From an uncultured Mycoplasmataceae bacterium (GTDB lineage Bacteria > Bacillota_I > Bacilli_A > Mycoplasmatales > Mycoplasmoidaceae), in the NCBI GenBank assembly GCA_949299825.1, contig CASGBP010000058.1:1-14585 (forward strand): 14,585 nt of DNA, in the 5' to 3' direction. The notes below the pieces were generated by a model. The model made no database searches, was not told the origin of the DNA, and worked only from the letters and a program-made list of their open reading frames with translations. Shown here piece after piece: positions 6,761 to 14,585 of this stretch. Position 1 is the stretch's first letter. Each line of letters begins with the position of its first letter. A program made the position numbers and the translations under genes.

Positions 6761-9064
6761 TTAGTTTTTCTTTTTAGGAGTGTCAAAGTTTGATTTATCT
6801 CATGACAAATCTTCATTATTATCTTCATCATCGGTTGAGGAAGAGAATTTCTTTGTTTCTGGTTCTTTTGGTTTAATGATGTTAGCAGTAGATATTTCTT
6901 CTTTTTTATCTACATCATTTTCTTCATTTTTTGCTTTTTTAGCTTCCTCTTCTTCCTTTTTAATTTTTTCTCTTTGTTCATAAACTTCTTTAGGTAATTT
7001 TTTATGCTTATGAATGTAATCAATTTGATCCTTTAAAATTGTTTCAAGAGTCAATAAAGTTTCAACAATTAAGTCTAATTCTTTTCTATTTTTAGTAATA
7101 ATATTTTTAGCATTTGAATATTCTTTTTGGATTATTTCTTCAATGACATTATCAATTTCTTGTTGTTTACTATCAGAAAACATTTTTTGTTGTTGATATG
7201 GATTTATAAAACCTTCTGATGGTACAAATTGGGTCATACCAGCTTTTGTCATACCTAATTGAGTAACCATTGATCTAACAATATTAGTTATTTTGTATAA
7301 ATCATTTGAAGCACCGGTAGTAATTTTTTCTTTACCAAATACCACTTCTTCAGCTGCTCTACCACCTAAGGTCATTCTTACATTATTTAATAAATCTTCC
7401 TTAGATTGAATATTTTTTTCAATATCTTCAGGAGTTTGCATTGTATATCCAGCCGCTTGTCCTCGAGGGATAATTGTAATTTTTTGTACAACTTCACTAC
7501 CTGGACTATATAAACCAACTAAGGCATGTCCTGCCTCATGATAAGCTACTAATTTTCTCTCTTCAGCAGAAATAACTTTTGATTTTTTTGCTGGTCCACC
7601 AATTACTCTATCAATTGCTTCATCAATTTCTTCAATTCCAATTGTTGTCTTATCCTCTCTTACTGCTAATAAGGTTGCTTCATTTAACACATTTTCTAAT
7701 TGTGCACCTGAAAAACCTGGGGTTCTTCTAGCAATATCATACAATGAAACCTTTTGAGAAATATTTTTGTTTCTTGCATGGATTTTTAAGATTTCTTCTC
7801 TTTCTTTAATGTCAGGTAAATTAACTTGAATATGTCTATCAAATCGTCCTGGTCTTAAAATTGCTTCATCTAAAACATCTAATCTATTTGTTGCAGCAAT
7901 AACTACAATTCCAGTTGAAGTATTAAATCCATCCATTTCTGCTAATAATTGATTAATAGTTTGATCAGCTAATCCTCCACCAAATTCATTTTTTCCTCTT
8001 TTTGAGGCTACTGAATCAATTTCATCAATAAAAATAATGGCTGGAGCAGATTTTCTAGCCTTTTGAAATAAATCACGAACTCTCTTAGCACCCACACCAA
8101 CTAGCATGTCTTCAAATTGTGAACCAGAAATTTGTAAGAAAGATACACCTGCTTCACCGGCAACTGCCTTAGCTAACAAAGTTTTTCCTGTACCTGGTGG
8201 TCCATATAAAATTACCCCTTTTGGTGTTCTTGCACCCATTGCTGCATATTTTTGAGGTCTTTTTAAATAATCAACAATTTCATTTAATTCTTGCTTTTCT
8301 TCCTTAATTCCAGCAACATCTGAAAACTTAACGTTAGATTTTGCTAATTGAGCACCTGATTTACCAATACCAAATAAACCTTCTTGTCCTCCAGCTTGCA
8401 TTCTTGATAATCGTGAAAAATAAAATATTAGAATTAAAAATATAGCAATAGGAATAATGATTGATAATAAACCTAATCAATTAAAAGATGAAGGTTGGAA
8501 AGATCAATAACCTCCATTTGTATAAGTAGCTAATCAAGCTTTGAAACTACCAGTGGCATCATTGTTTGCAATACTACTTGAATATTGTAAACCTTGTACA
8601 TAGTAATCAAAACTAGCTTGATTTGGATTATCACCTGTGACTTGTGTGGTTTGTACTTTTAAACTTAAAGGAAGATTATGACCATATACAGCAGCATAAA
8701 TTATATAGGTATCAGTTGAAACACGATATGCATATGTTGCATTACTAGCAGTATTTATAGTATATGAAGTAGAACCAGAAGTAACTGTTACTTCACTTTC
8801 ACTTTTAACCTCAATGTTTGTAACTTTACCAATTGAAATTTCAGTTGCTCTAACATTATAATAAATAATCAAACCAACAATTGTACCAACAATAGCAATA
8901 ATTAATAATCAAAATAGCAAAACCTTCTTTTTCTTTTTTGGGATTTTTCTATCTACCCCAGCACCTGAAGAAGTATTAATATCATTGGTTTTAACTTCAT
9001 TTGTTTCTTTTTCTTCATTTTCTAGAAATTTCTTATATGCTCAATTTTTTAAATAATTCTTCAT
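6761..9064 (-). CDS. ftsH: ATP-dependent zinc metalloprotease FtsH
   Basis: A 767-residue membrane-anchored AAA+ protease that degrades membrane and regulatory proteins. TGA (Trp) codons at 9041, 8909, 8534, 8504, 8477 and 6800 must be read through. Helices lie at ~48-69 and ~196-217, with the extracytoplasmic domain between them. The AAA module has Walker A GPPGTGKT (288-295), Walker B IIFIDEID and the second region of homology NRLDVLDEAILRPGRFDR. The zinc site HEAGH is at 509-513, and a third ligand is likely in TTGASNDLYKIT. After ~residue 697 there is a 70-residue Lys/Glu-rich, then acidic, tail, longer than in typical FtsH. The start is ATG at 9064, with AGGAG nine bases upstream in the 12-base gap after the hpt stop, so the two genes form one operon. 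Confidence 0.97.
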
Positions 9065-9076
9065 AATAAACAACTC

Positions 9077-9640
9077 CTATTTAGTATAACACTCTTTTTT
9101 TAGTATCCCAACATATGGCAAGTTTCGCATTTTCTCTTTATAATCCAAACCAAAACCAACTACAAATAGGTTATCAATTTTAAAACATGAATAATCTGGT
9201 AATAACTCAACTACTCTACCACCCGGTTTGTCCAATAAAGTAATTAATTTGCAAGAGTTACAGTTTTGTTTTGATAAAGCCTCCATTACTAACTTAATTG
9301 TTCTGCCACTATCAACAATATCTTCGACTAACAAGACATCCTTACCTTCTAAACTAGATGATAAATTAGTCACAATTTCTGGTAAGCTTTGGGCACATGT
9401 TTCGCCCTTAAAAGAACTAACACATAAGTAATCAATACTAAAATCAATTGTTATTTTTGGAATTAATGATCCTACAAATGGAATACTGCCTTTTAAAATG
9501 GTAACTAAAACTAAATCCTTATCCTGATAATTTTTATTTATTCAATTAGCAACATCAACAATAGCGCTTTGTATCTCTTCTTCAGAAATTAAAACTCTCT
9601 CAATTCTTTTATCAATTACTGCACCTTGATTCTTTACCAT
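9077..9640 (-). CDS. hpt: Hypoxanthine phosphoribosyltransferase
   Basis: A 187-residue purine-salvage enzyme that joins hypoxanthine or guanine with PRPP to give IMP or GMP. It shows the flexible-loop and PRPP-binding landmarks: LKGS at 49-52 and the type-I PRTase signature VLLVEDIVDSGRT at 102-114, with the Glu106-Asp107 acidic pair. A TGA at 9542 encodes Trp33. The start ATG at 9640 is chosen because an in-frame stop lies 22 bases upstream, but no Shine-Dalgarno is visible. It lies 12 bases upstream of ftsH on the same strand, the same hpt-ftsH pairing as in Bacillus. There tilS usually precedes hpt; here plsC occupies that place. Confidence 0.95.
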
Positions 9641-9664
9641 ATATAAATAATAACCATTTAATTA

Positions 9665-9670
9665 ATTATA
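9665..9670 (-). promoter_or_regulatory. -10 of the hpt-ftsH operon
   Basis: TATAAT on the minus strand, 24 bases before the hpt ATG. The expected -35 position falls inside the 24-bp palindrome at 9674-9697 and is not a consensus hexamer. Confidence 0.5.
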
Positions 9671-9673
9671 TCC

Positions 9674-9697
9674 TATTTATAAACTAGTTTATAAATA
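9674..9697. repeat. 24-bp perfect palindrome between plsC and the hpt promoter
   Basis: TATTTATAAACTAGTTTATAAATA reads the same on both strands through its CTAG centre. It starts 4 bases after the plsC stop and ends 3 bases before the hpt -10, covering the spacer and -35 region. It may be an operator for hpt-ftsH. A terminator is less likely because no U-tract follows it on the minus strand. Confidence 0.75.
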
Positions 9698-9701
9698 ACT
9701 T

Positions 9702-10463
9702 CTAATTATTCTTTAAATGCTTATTAATTGCATCTTGCATTTTCTTTTGTACATTTTTAGCAAAAATTTGACGATCAATATGAAGAAAATTATTTGGTTG
9801 AATAGGTTCTAAGACTTCCATTACAATATCTCTTTTAATTTTTGTTTGTTTTCTATCTTCTCAATAATCTTCAGTATTTAGAAAAATGATTGGTTGAATA
9901 GGACAAATATTTTTATAAGCTAATTCAAAAGCACCTGATTTAAATTCCAATAAATTTTTGGTTGTATTTCTTGTCCCTTCAGGAAACAACACAATAGACT
10001 TATTTCTTTCTTTCATGATTTTAACTTGATCATTAATTGAACTAACCATTTGTCTTAAATTATTTCGATCAATAAAAATAGAATCAATCAATTTAAGTAC
10101 CCTACCTATTTTCTTATCTTCTAATTCTTTTTTTGCAACGAATACAAAATTAGTTCCTAATTGTTCATATAAAAATATAAATAATAAAAAAGAATCAATA
10201 AAACTATGATGATTAACAACAATTAACTGATTATTTTTAGAAATTTTTAAATCCTTAAATATATCAGCTGTTTTGATTCTTAAAAAATATTTTACTGGTT
10301 TAGCAAGATTATAAACTGTGTCATATTTTTCATTTTCCAAAAAATCCTCGGGGTTCTTTTGATATTTTCTAGACTTTGAAGAGGTAGAAAATCACATCAC
10401 AAGAAACCAAATAAAAACAAAGACACAACCTATTCCTCAAAGACAATTTTTTAAAAAATCCAT
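9702..10463 (-). CDS. plsC: 1-acyl-sn-glycerol-3-phosphate acyltransferase
   Basis: A 253-residue protein of the LPLAT/PlsC family, which adds the second acyl chain to lysophosphatidic acid to make phosphatidic acid for membrane lipids. The catalytic NHxxxxD motif is NHHSFID with His85 and Asp90. The substrate-binding motif FPEGTR is at 160-165. One N-terminal membrane helix (~3-25) anchors it. TGA encodes Trp at 10437, 10392 and 9861. The ATG at 10463 has no Shine-Dalgarno but lies only 6 bases from a TATAAT, so translation may start on a leaderless mRNA. Length is normal. The hpt-ftsH promoter region begins 4 bases after its stop. Confidence 0.93.
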
Positions 10464-10687
10464 ATGCTAATTATATATAAAAAATAAATTAAATGATTTA
10501 ATTACATATTATGAATACTAAATTATTCATTAGTTATAAGTTAAAATTCAAAATAAAAATTTATTCATACACCAACTAATCAACCTAATTTTTAATATTA
10601 AAGATTAATAAAAGTTTGAAAATATTATTTAATAATCTAGTTATATTAAATAACTTAACAATACCTATTCTAGATAAATACTAATTA
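10464..10687. other. 224-base AT-rich intergenic region with two weak hairpins
   Basis: No coding frame or RNA gene is supported between the flippase stop and the plsC start. It contains an inverted repeat TTATTTAATA/TATTAAATAA (10625-10653, 9-base loop), possibly a weak flippase terminator with a short U-rich stretch after it on the minus strand. A smaller one, ATGAATA/TATTCAT, is at 10511-10530. Both stems are nearly free of G and C. Confidence 0.5.
10470..10475 (-). promoter_or_regulatory. -10 of plsC, leaderless-type spacing
   Basis: TATAAT on the minus strand with six bases (TAGCAT) before the plsC ATG. A start site 6-7 bases downstream of a -10 would fall on the A of the start codon. 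No -35 consensus is visible. Confidence 0.5.
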
Positions 10688-12469
10688 TTAAATAAATTTA
10701 ATTTCTTTTCTTCTAATTCTTAGTGAATCAATATAGTAATTAACATCTTGTTTTCTAAAAATATACAAATTAAAAAAGCAAAGTACAAAATTAATAAGTG
10801 AAATAACAACAATGATTATTACTCTAACATATGGTTCTAAAATTTCTAATGATTCATTTATTTGATGACTATATATTATAAAAATTGGAATTAAGCAAAC
10901 ATAAGGAATAAAAATGTATAAATAAGTTAAGAAAGTTCTAAGTCCTAAGTTGATACAATCATCACTAGTTATAATGTATTTATTAATAATTGATCTAGAT
11001 CAAAGAAAAGTCACTAAGGCTGATATCGATCATGAGATTATCATTGAAATATACAATCCATCAGTTTCAAAACCTGGTTGACTAAAACAAATACTAGTTG
11101 CAAAAATTACTAAGACTAATGTATTTATAATAGCTCTAACAAAATTAATTTTTAAGATTTCATTAAAGTTACCAAAAATCGGCAACAAATGATCATATGA
11201 AGAAGTAATTGATTCAATAAAAATAGGGATACAAAGTCCAATGGATAGTATTCAATTAAAATCAATATGGTGATGATCTATTGAACCATGATCAGTTTCT
11301 AAAAATAAACTATTAGAAAAACAAATAGTAAATAAGAAAGTGGTAATAGCATAACAGGTTATATAAGTTGTTAATAATTGATATCTATGAAAAAAGTGTT
11401 TATTAATCCTCTTATTATTATTTATCATGTGTTCAGCCACTGAAGGAATGGCAGCATCGATAATTGAATGAACAATTTCAGTAGCAGATGAAATTAATAA
11501 TAAATAAACTGAAAATATTGCACTAGCCTCAAAGTCACTAGATATAGAACCTCCCCCATGATTACCATGAAAGAAACTTACATTATTTTCTCTAATTGAA
11601 ATAGCTGCATAAATAGTAAAGGCAATAGAAAAAAGATCACTTCCAAATTGTCTTAGGTATTGACTTAATACCATTTTAATATTATTCTTACTTACTTTTC
11701 AACTGTTAGGTCTAATTCTCTTATATCAAGGAAAATAATTTTTCCTAAAATAAATCAATGAAAACATTAACACTACTATTTTTAGACCTAGCAGGCAAAA
11801 AATTAATACATTCATTCAGATAAAACTAATATTTAGTAGATTGAATTTAATGCATATAAAAAAAACAATAATAACTATATTAACTAGAAAAGTAAATAGG
11901 ATATTTAACCAACTATAAATGTATGATTTATTGTGAATAAATAACAAAATAATGCTAATAGGAACAATGAAATAAGTAGCTCATAATTCAACACAATTTG
12001 ACAAAATAAACAAGGTTGATTCATATCACTCAAAATTATTCTCATTAGAAGATAATGTACCTTGGTTATTAAAAATGAATGGAAAAACAAAAGCAATAAT
12101 TATGGTTATTATTGTATAAACCGATCCAAATACATAATATTGAGGCTTTAAATTAGCAATTTTTTGATTTATTTCATCATAATTTGTCAGTTGTTTATTT
12201 GTTTGTTTTTTTAATGGTTCTATTAAATTAAAAGTACTAACCGAGTTTAAACCGCTATGACTAGTAGTTAAATAAGGTAAGATTCCTAATACAATGGTTA
12301 AAAAACCTAATGAGGCAACTCCAAAAACATATGATGTTAGACTTGTTCTAACAAATTCAAAAATAATTATGGTAACAGCTAATAAAATGCTAGCAATTGA
12401 ATTAATAATTGTATTCTTTGATAAATTAATGTTTTTATAGCCTAAATTTTTAGAATATTTTAATTTCAT
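10688..12469 (-). CDS. Wzx/MATE-like polysaccharide or lipid flippase
   Basis: A 593-residue polytopic membrane protein, joined through several TGA (Trp) codons (for example at 12026 and 11252). About a dozen or more hydrophobic helices span the sequence. The N-terminus, with a basic cytoplasmic segment, then FEFVRTSLTSYVFGVASLGF and a long run of helices, resembles the opening of MOP-superfamily exporters (RfbX/Wzx, MviN). These flip lipid-linked sugars or similar substrates across the membrane. Two His-rich loops are unusual: FHGNHGGG (300-307) and DHGSIDHHHIDF (393-404). No sugar-synthesis genes lie nearby, so the substrate is open. The start is the ATG at 12469. It has no Shine-Dalgarno, but a good promoter lies 10 bases upstream. 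A general transporter of another family cannot be fully excluded. Confidence 0.7.
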
Positions 12470-12479
12470 GCAAATGTTG

Positions 12480-12507
12480 ATTATAATTGAAAATTATAAA
12501 ATTTCAA
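12480..12507 (-). promoter_or_regulatory. Promoter of the flippase gene
   Basis: The minus strand has TTGAAA (12502-12507), a 16-base spacer and TATAAT (12480-12485), the best -35/-10 pair in the window. Only 10 bases separate the -10 from the ATG, so the leader would be about 3-4 bases with no room for a ribosome-binding site. The -35 begins 3 bases after the upstream gene's stop codon. Confidence 0.65.
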
Positions 12508-12510
12508 TAG

Positions 12511-13437
12511 TTAATTACCAATTGGTGCTGGAACAAAAATTGATTGATTAAAAAACGTATCATTAATTCAATGACAACTATTCTTAATACCCATAATTAA
12601 CAATGATAAAATAACAATCATAATTCATGTAATAGAACAAAGAATTCTTCAATTTTGAATTCCTGATATATCACTAGTTATTTGATAGGTTGGATGAGGG
12701 GTTTTAATAATGTCATTAAATATATAATACTTTTCATCCAATACAACAACATCACCTCTAACAATAGCACTTACATGTGAAAGAATACTATAACCATATG
12801 CTATTCCACTGATATAACACAAATATAGGACAAAAAATAGCAATAGAATAGCAGCATCTTTTAATTTGAACTTAGTTGTGTTTGTCATAACAACTAAGCC
12901 TATAATAACCATTCAAAGGTGCATTAAAAACATTAATGGTTCATCATTTGTGATTCCTCCAACTACTTTTGAACCAAAAAAGAAACCATAACAATCTCAG
13001 TATGTATATAATTCGCTAATAGTGAAAAAAATAGTACATGCTCCACCTAGTACCGAAATAACTGATAAAGGTTTTAATAAATATTTATGTTTTCAATCAA
13101 CAATACATAAAATTGGCATTAATATACCAACAAAAGAACATATATCCAACATTAAGGCTATTGAAATAGAAGCGGAACGAAACTCACTTATTTGGGCATT
13201 AAATAGATCATAATTTAGAATATTTTCAACTGCTGGAGTTAATCTAAGAAAACAATATAAAAAAATGAATAATAAACAAAAACCTATTCTTGTTATCTTA
13301 AGAAAATTAGTTTTTTTCGTAAAATCTTGGAATCTTATATATCATTGATGATAAGGAAATCAATACAAAGATAATGGCTTGTACACAACAATTCCAAGCA
13401 TAACAAAAATTGTTAAAATTATCATTAACGTTCCCAT
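12511..13437 (-). CDS. Seven-helix membrane protein of unknown function
   Basis: A 308-residue polytopic protein, with TGA (Trp) codons including one at 12649. Hydrophobic segments lie at roughly residues 4-22, 45-65, 88-111, 119-142, 167-185, 195-220 and 262-284, giving about seven helices. The segment LMFLMHLWMVIIGLVVM, and the overall helix layout, recall the YwaF/TMEM164-like integral membrane family, but this is only an impression and no function follows from it. It starts 30 bases after the rpmA stop with no evident terminator between, so it may be read through from the rplU-prp-rpmA operon. No Shine-Dalgarno is visible before the ATG at 13437. TAAAAT six bases upstream could be a leaderless-type -10. 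Confidence 0.75.
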
Positions 13438-13467
13438 AACCAAATTTTAACAAAAAAACTACAAATA

Positions 13468-13767
13468 TTATTTAGGAACAATTGAAACCATTGTTTTATT
13501 GTCAGCAAATTTTTTATATTTTACAATTCCTTCTAATTTAGCAAATAATGTATAGTCCTTACCTTGTCCAACATTCTTACCAGGATAAATTCTATTTCCT
13601 CTTTGTCTATATATAATTTGACCAGGAAGAGCTGTTTGACCATCAGCTATTTTTGCACCCAAAAACTTAGGATTTGAATCTCTACCATTCTTAGTAGAAC
13701 CAACTCCCTTCTTTGATGCAAACAATTGTAAATTTGTTCTAAATTTAATATTTTTATAACTAATCAT
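13468..13767 (-). CDS. rpmA: 50S ribosomal protein L27 with cleavable N-terminal extension
   Basis: A 99-residue ribosomal protein L27, part of the large subunit near the peptidyl-transferase centre. The mature family start ASKKGVGST is preceded by 16 residues ending NLQLF. Firmicutes L27 is made with a shorter extension ending LxFF or LQxF that the protease Prp removes, so cleavage here is expected between Phe16 and Ala17. The rest (GRDSNPKFLGAK, RQRGNRIYPGKNVG) is typical. The AAGGAGGAG ribosome-binding site overlaps the last codons of prp, and one base separates the prp stop from this ATG, so translation is probably coupled. Operon order rplU-prp-rpmA is standard. Confidence 0.97.
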   Translation of the reverse strand: MISYKNIKFRTNLQLFASKKGVGSTKNGRDSNPKFLGAKIADGQTALPGQIIYRQRGNRIYPGKNVGQGKDYTLFAKLEGIVKYKKFADNKTMVSIVPK

Positions 13768-13768
13768 T

Positions 13769-14071
13769 TTACTCCTCCTTATTATGAACTATGAACTTCA
13801 AATATTTTTTGTATTTTTTATGATTTAAAGCCCACAACTGAACCTTTAATAATTCTAACTTAAATTTGTTATTATTGAGATTTTTATTTTTAATCTTAAG
13901 ATAAAATAAACCGTCATCAATCTCATAAAAAACTTCATTAGTATCAAATCAATTTATTGCACCATTAACAATTGCACTTACCCCTGCACAATATATATCA
14001 TTTCCACTAGAATCAGCATTAGCATGTCCAGTTACTTTTATCGCGTTATCTCAAAACTCAATTTTTATCAT
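13769..14071 (-). CDS. prp: Ribosomal-processing cysteine protease Prp (YsxB)
   Basis: A 100-residue protein that removes the N-terminal extension of L27 before ribosome assembly. The frame is closed by TAA one base before rpmA and begins one base after the rplU stop (TAAAATG at both junctions). Two TGA codons encode Trp (residues 7 and ~43), so a standard-code scan misses the gene. The family motif GHANADSSGNDIYCAGVS holds the catalytic His16 and Cys28, twelve residues apart as in known Prp. The C-terminal half is Lys/Asn-rich and poorly conserved, as is usual. Its presence agrees with the extended L27 next door. Ribosome-binding signals before its ATG are weak, suggesting coupling to rplU. 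Confidence 0.93.
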
Positions 14072-14072
14072 T

Positions 14073-14372
14073 TTATGCTTTTATTGATTCAATAATCAAT
14101 TGAGTGTAAGGTTGTCTATGACCTTGTCTCTTCATATGATGCTTTTTTGATTTAAACTTTATTATTCTAATTTTTTTACCTTTGCCATGTTTTACTACTT
14201 TTGCAATAACTAATGCACCAGATACAAAAGGAGTACCAACTTTAGAATCAACCATTAAAACATCTTTAAAAGTAATTAACTCACCAGGTTTTTGCTCAAG
14301 TTTTTCAACATAAATATTTTCACCCTGTTGAACCTTGTATTGCTTTCCTCCTGTTTCAAAAATCGCAAACAT
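14073..14372 (-). CDS. rplU: 50S ribosomal protein L21
   Basis: A 99-residue large-subunit ribosomal protein that binds 23S rRNA. It begins MFAIFETGGKQYKVQ, the conserved L21 N-terminus. It ends with the basic segment KFKSKKHHMKRQGHRQ followed by PYTQLIIESI, which matches the family's rRNA-binding C-terminal signature. The length is normal. A GGAGG ribosome-binding site stands just before the ATG at 14372. It is the first gene of rplU-prp-rpmA and lies behind a structured leader that probably mediates feedback control by the ribosomal protein. Confidence 0.98.
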   Translation of the reverse strand: MFAIFETGGKQYKVQQGENIYVEKLEQKPGELITFKDVLMVDSKVGTPFVSGALVIAKVVKHGKGKKIRIIKFKSKKHHMKRQGHRQPYTQLIIESIKA

Positions 14373-14389
14373 AAATCCTCCAAAATACT

Positions 14390-14466
14390 TAGACTCACCT
14401 TGATCAGGTATAACATATGTTATTTTTTACCCACCAAGAGTGGTTGAAGCAGTAAGAAAATACTGC
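14390..14466 (-). promoter_or_regulatory. L21-type ribosomal protein leader
   Basis: The 5' UTR of rplU can fold into successive hairpins: GCAGTA/TACTGC (14449-14466), CCAC/GTGG (14431-14443), the palindrome ATAACATATGTTAT (14410-14423) and ACCT/AGGT (14397-14409), just upstream of the ribosome-binding site. Position and arrangement fit the L21 leader known upstream of the L21-L27 operon in low-GC Gram-positives. That class is an established autoregulatory candidate; the assignment here is from position and fold, not from an alignment. Confidence 0.7.
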
Positions 14467-14472
14467 CCCTTT

Positions 14473-14481
14473 ATTATATCA
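14473..14481 (-). promoter_or_regulatory. Extended -10 promoter of rplU-prp-rpmA
   Basis: The minus strand reads TGATATAAT, a consensus extended -10. Transcription would start near 14466, at the base of the first leader hairpin, giving a leader of about 94 bases. The upstream region is AT-rich without a clear -35. Confidence 0.7.
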
Positions 14482-14585
14482 TTAATATTAAAATATATAT
14501 ATTTTAACTTTGTTTTTAACATTTATTTACCCAATATTATTTAGATTCTTATAATTAATAGTAAAAATAGGTTAAATTATGAAAA
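14482..14585. other. AT-rich upstream region, possibly with a divergent promoter
   Basis: No gene can be supported in these 104 bases. On the plus strand TATAAT (14550-14555) is followed by AGG (14568-14570) and ATGAAAA starting at 14579, which could be the beginning of a divergent gene cut by the window edge. Only two codons are visible, so this is a suggestion only. Confidence 0.25.

Noticed and set aside
6738..6764. Hairpin-like TAAT/ATTA sequence over the ftsH stop
   Set aside because: The stem is short, bulged and AT-only, and no U-tract follows on the minus strand, so it is not called as a terminator.
11905..12096. 63-codon minus-strand open frame
   Set aside because: It lies in another frame inside the flippase gene and has no supporting signals.
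13022..13213. 63-codon plus-strand open frame
   Set aside because: It is antisense to the seven-helix membrane protein gene, with no ribosome-binding site or promoter.
14579..14585. Possible plus-strand gene start ATGAAAA at the right edge
   Set aside because: Only two codons are visible. The TATAAT and AGG upstream are suggestive but not enough to call a gene.

Overview
The window comes from a very AT-rich Mollicutes genome (mycoplasma/spiroplasma/entomoplasma type) that uses genetic code 4. Nearly every gene contains in-frame TGA codons at tryptophan positions. Under the standard code topA, ftsH, the flippase and others break into pieces, and reading TGA as Trp restores one intact frame each. 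The genus cannot be fixed from this sequence. No tRNA, rRNA, CRISPR array or insertion sequence was seen.

Layout, left to right. (1) 1-852, minus: the start of a small membrane protein with a Gln/Asn/Pro-rich tandem-repeat tail that runs off the window. (2) 916-2184, minus: a CNNM/HlyC-type membrane protein with CBS domains. It is divergent from (3) 2232-2705, plus, a stand-alone CinA C-terminal (PncC-like) protein, and the two share a palindromic -10 region. (4) 2777-3406, minus: an unrecognised 209-residue protein, convergent with cinA across a bidirectional terminator. (5) 3641-5722 topA and 5905-6627, a degenerate dprA/smf-like gene, both minus, keeping the dprA-topA order common in Firmicutes. 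(6) 6761-9064 ftsH and 9077-9640 hpt, an operon. (7) 9702-10463 plsC, 10688-12469 a Wzx/MATE-like flippase and 12511-13437 a seven-helix membrane protein, all minus. (8) 13468-14372: the rplU-prp-rpmA operon behind a structured L21-type leader.

Functionally the window mixes core housekeeping with envelope functions. rplU, prp and rpmA make two large-subunit ribosomal proteins and the protease that trims L27. topA relaxes DNA. hpt salvages purines. ftsH is the membrane AAA+ protease. plsC, the flippase, the CNNM protein and the repeat protein act at the membrane. cinA and dprA are relatives of competence-associated genes, and both have eroded signatures.

Regulatory pattern: two kinds of gene start are visible. 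rplU, rpmA, ftsH, topA, dprA, the 209-aa gene and the repeat-protein gene have clear Shine-Dalgarno sequences. cinA, plsC and the flippase lack one and carry TATAAT only 6-10 bases before the ATG, which suggests leaderless or nearly leaderless mRNAs. A 24-bp perfect palindrome sits between plsC and the hpt-ftsH promoter. I saw no clearly new multi-gene system. The best leads are the repeat protein, the leaderless starts, the palindrome and the decayed DprA.
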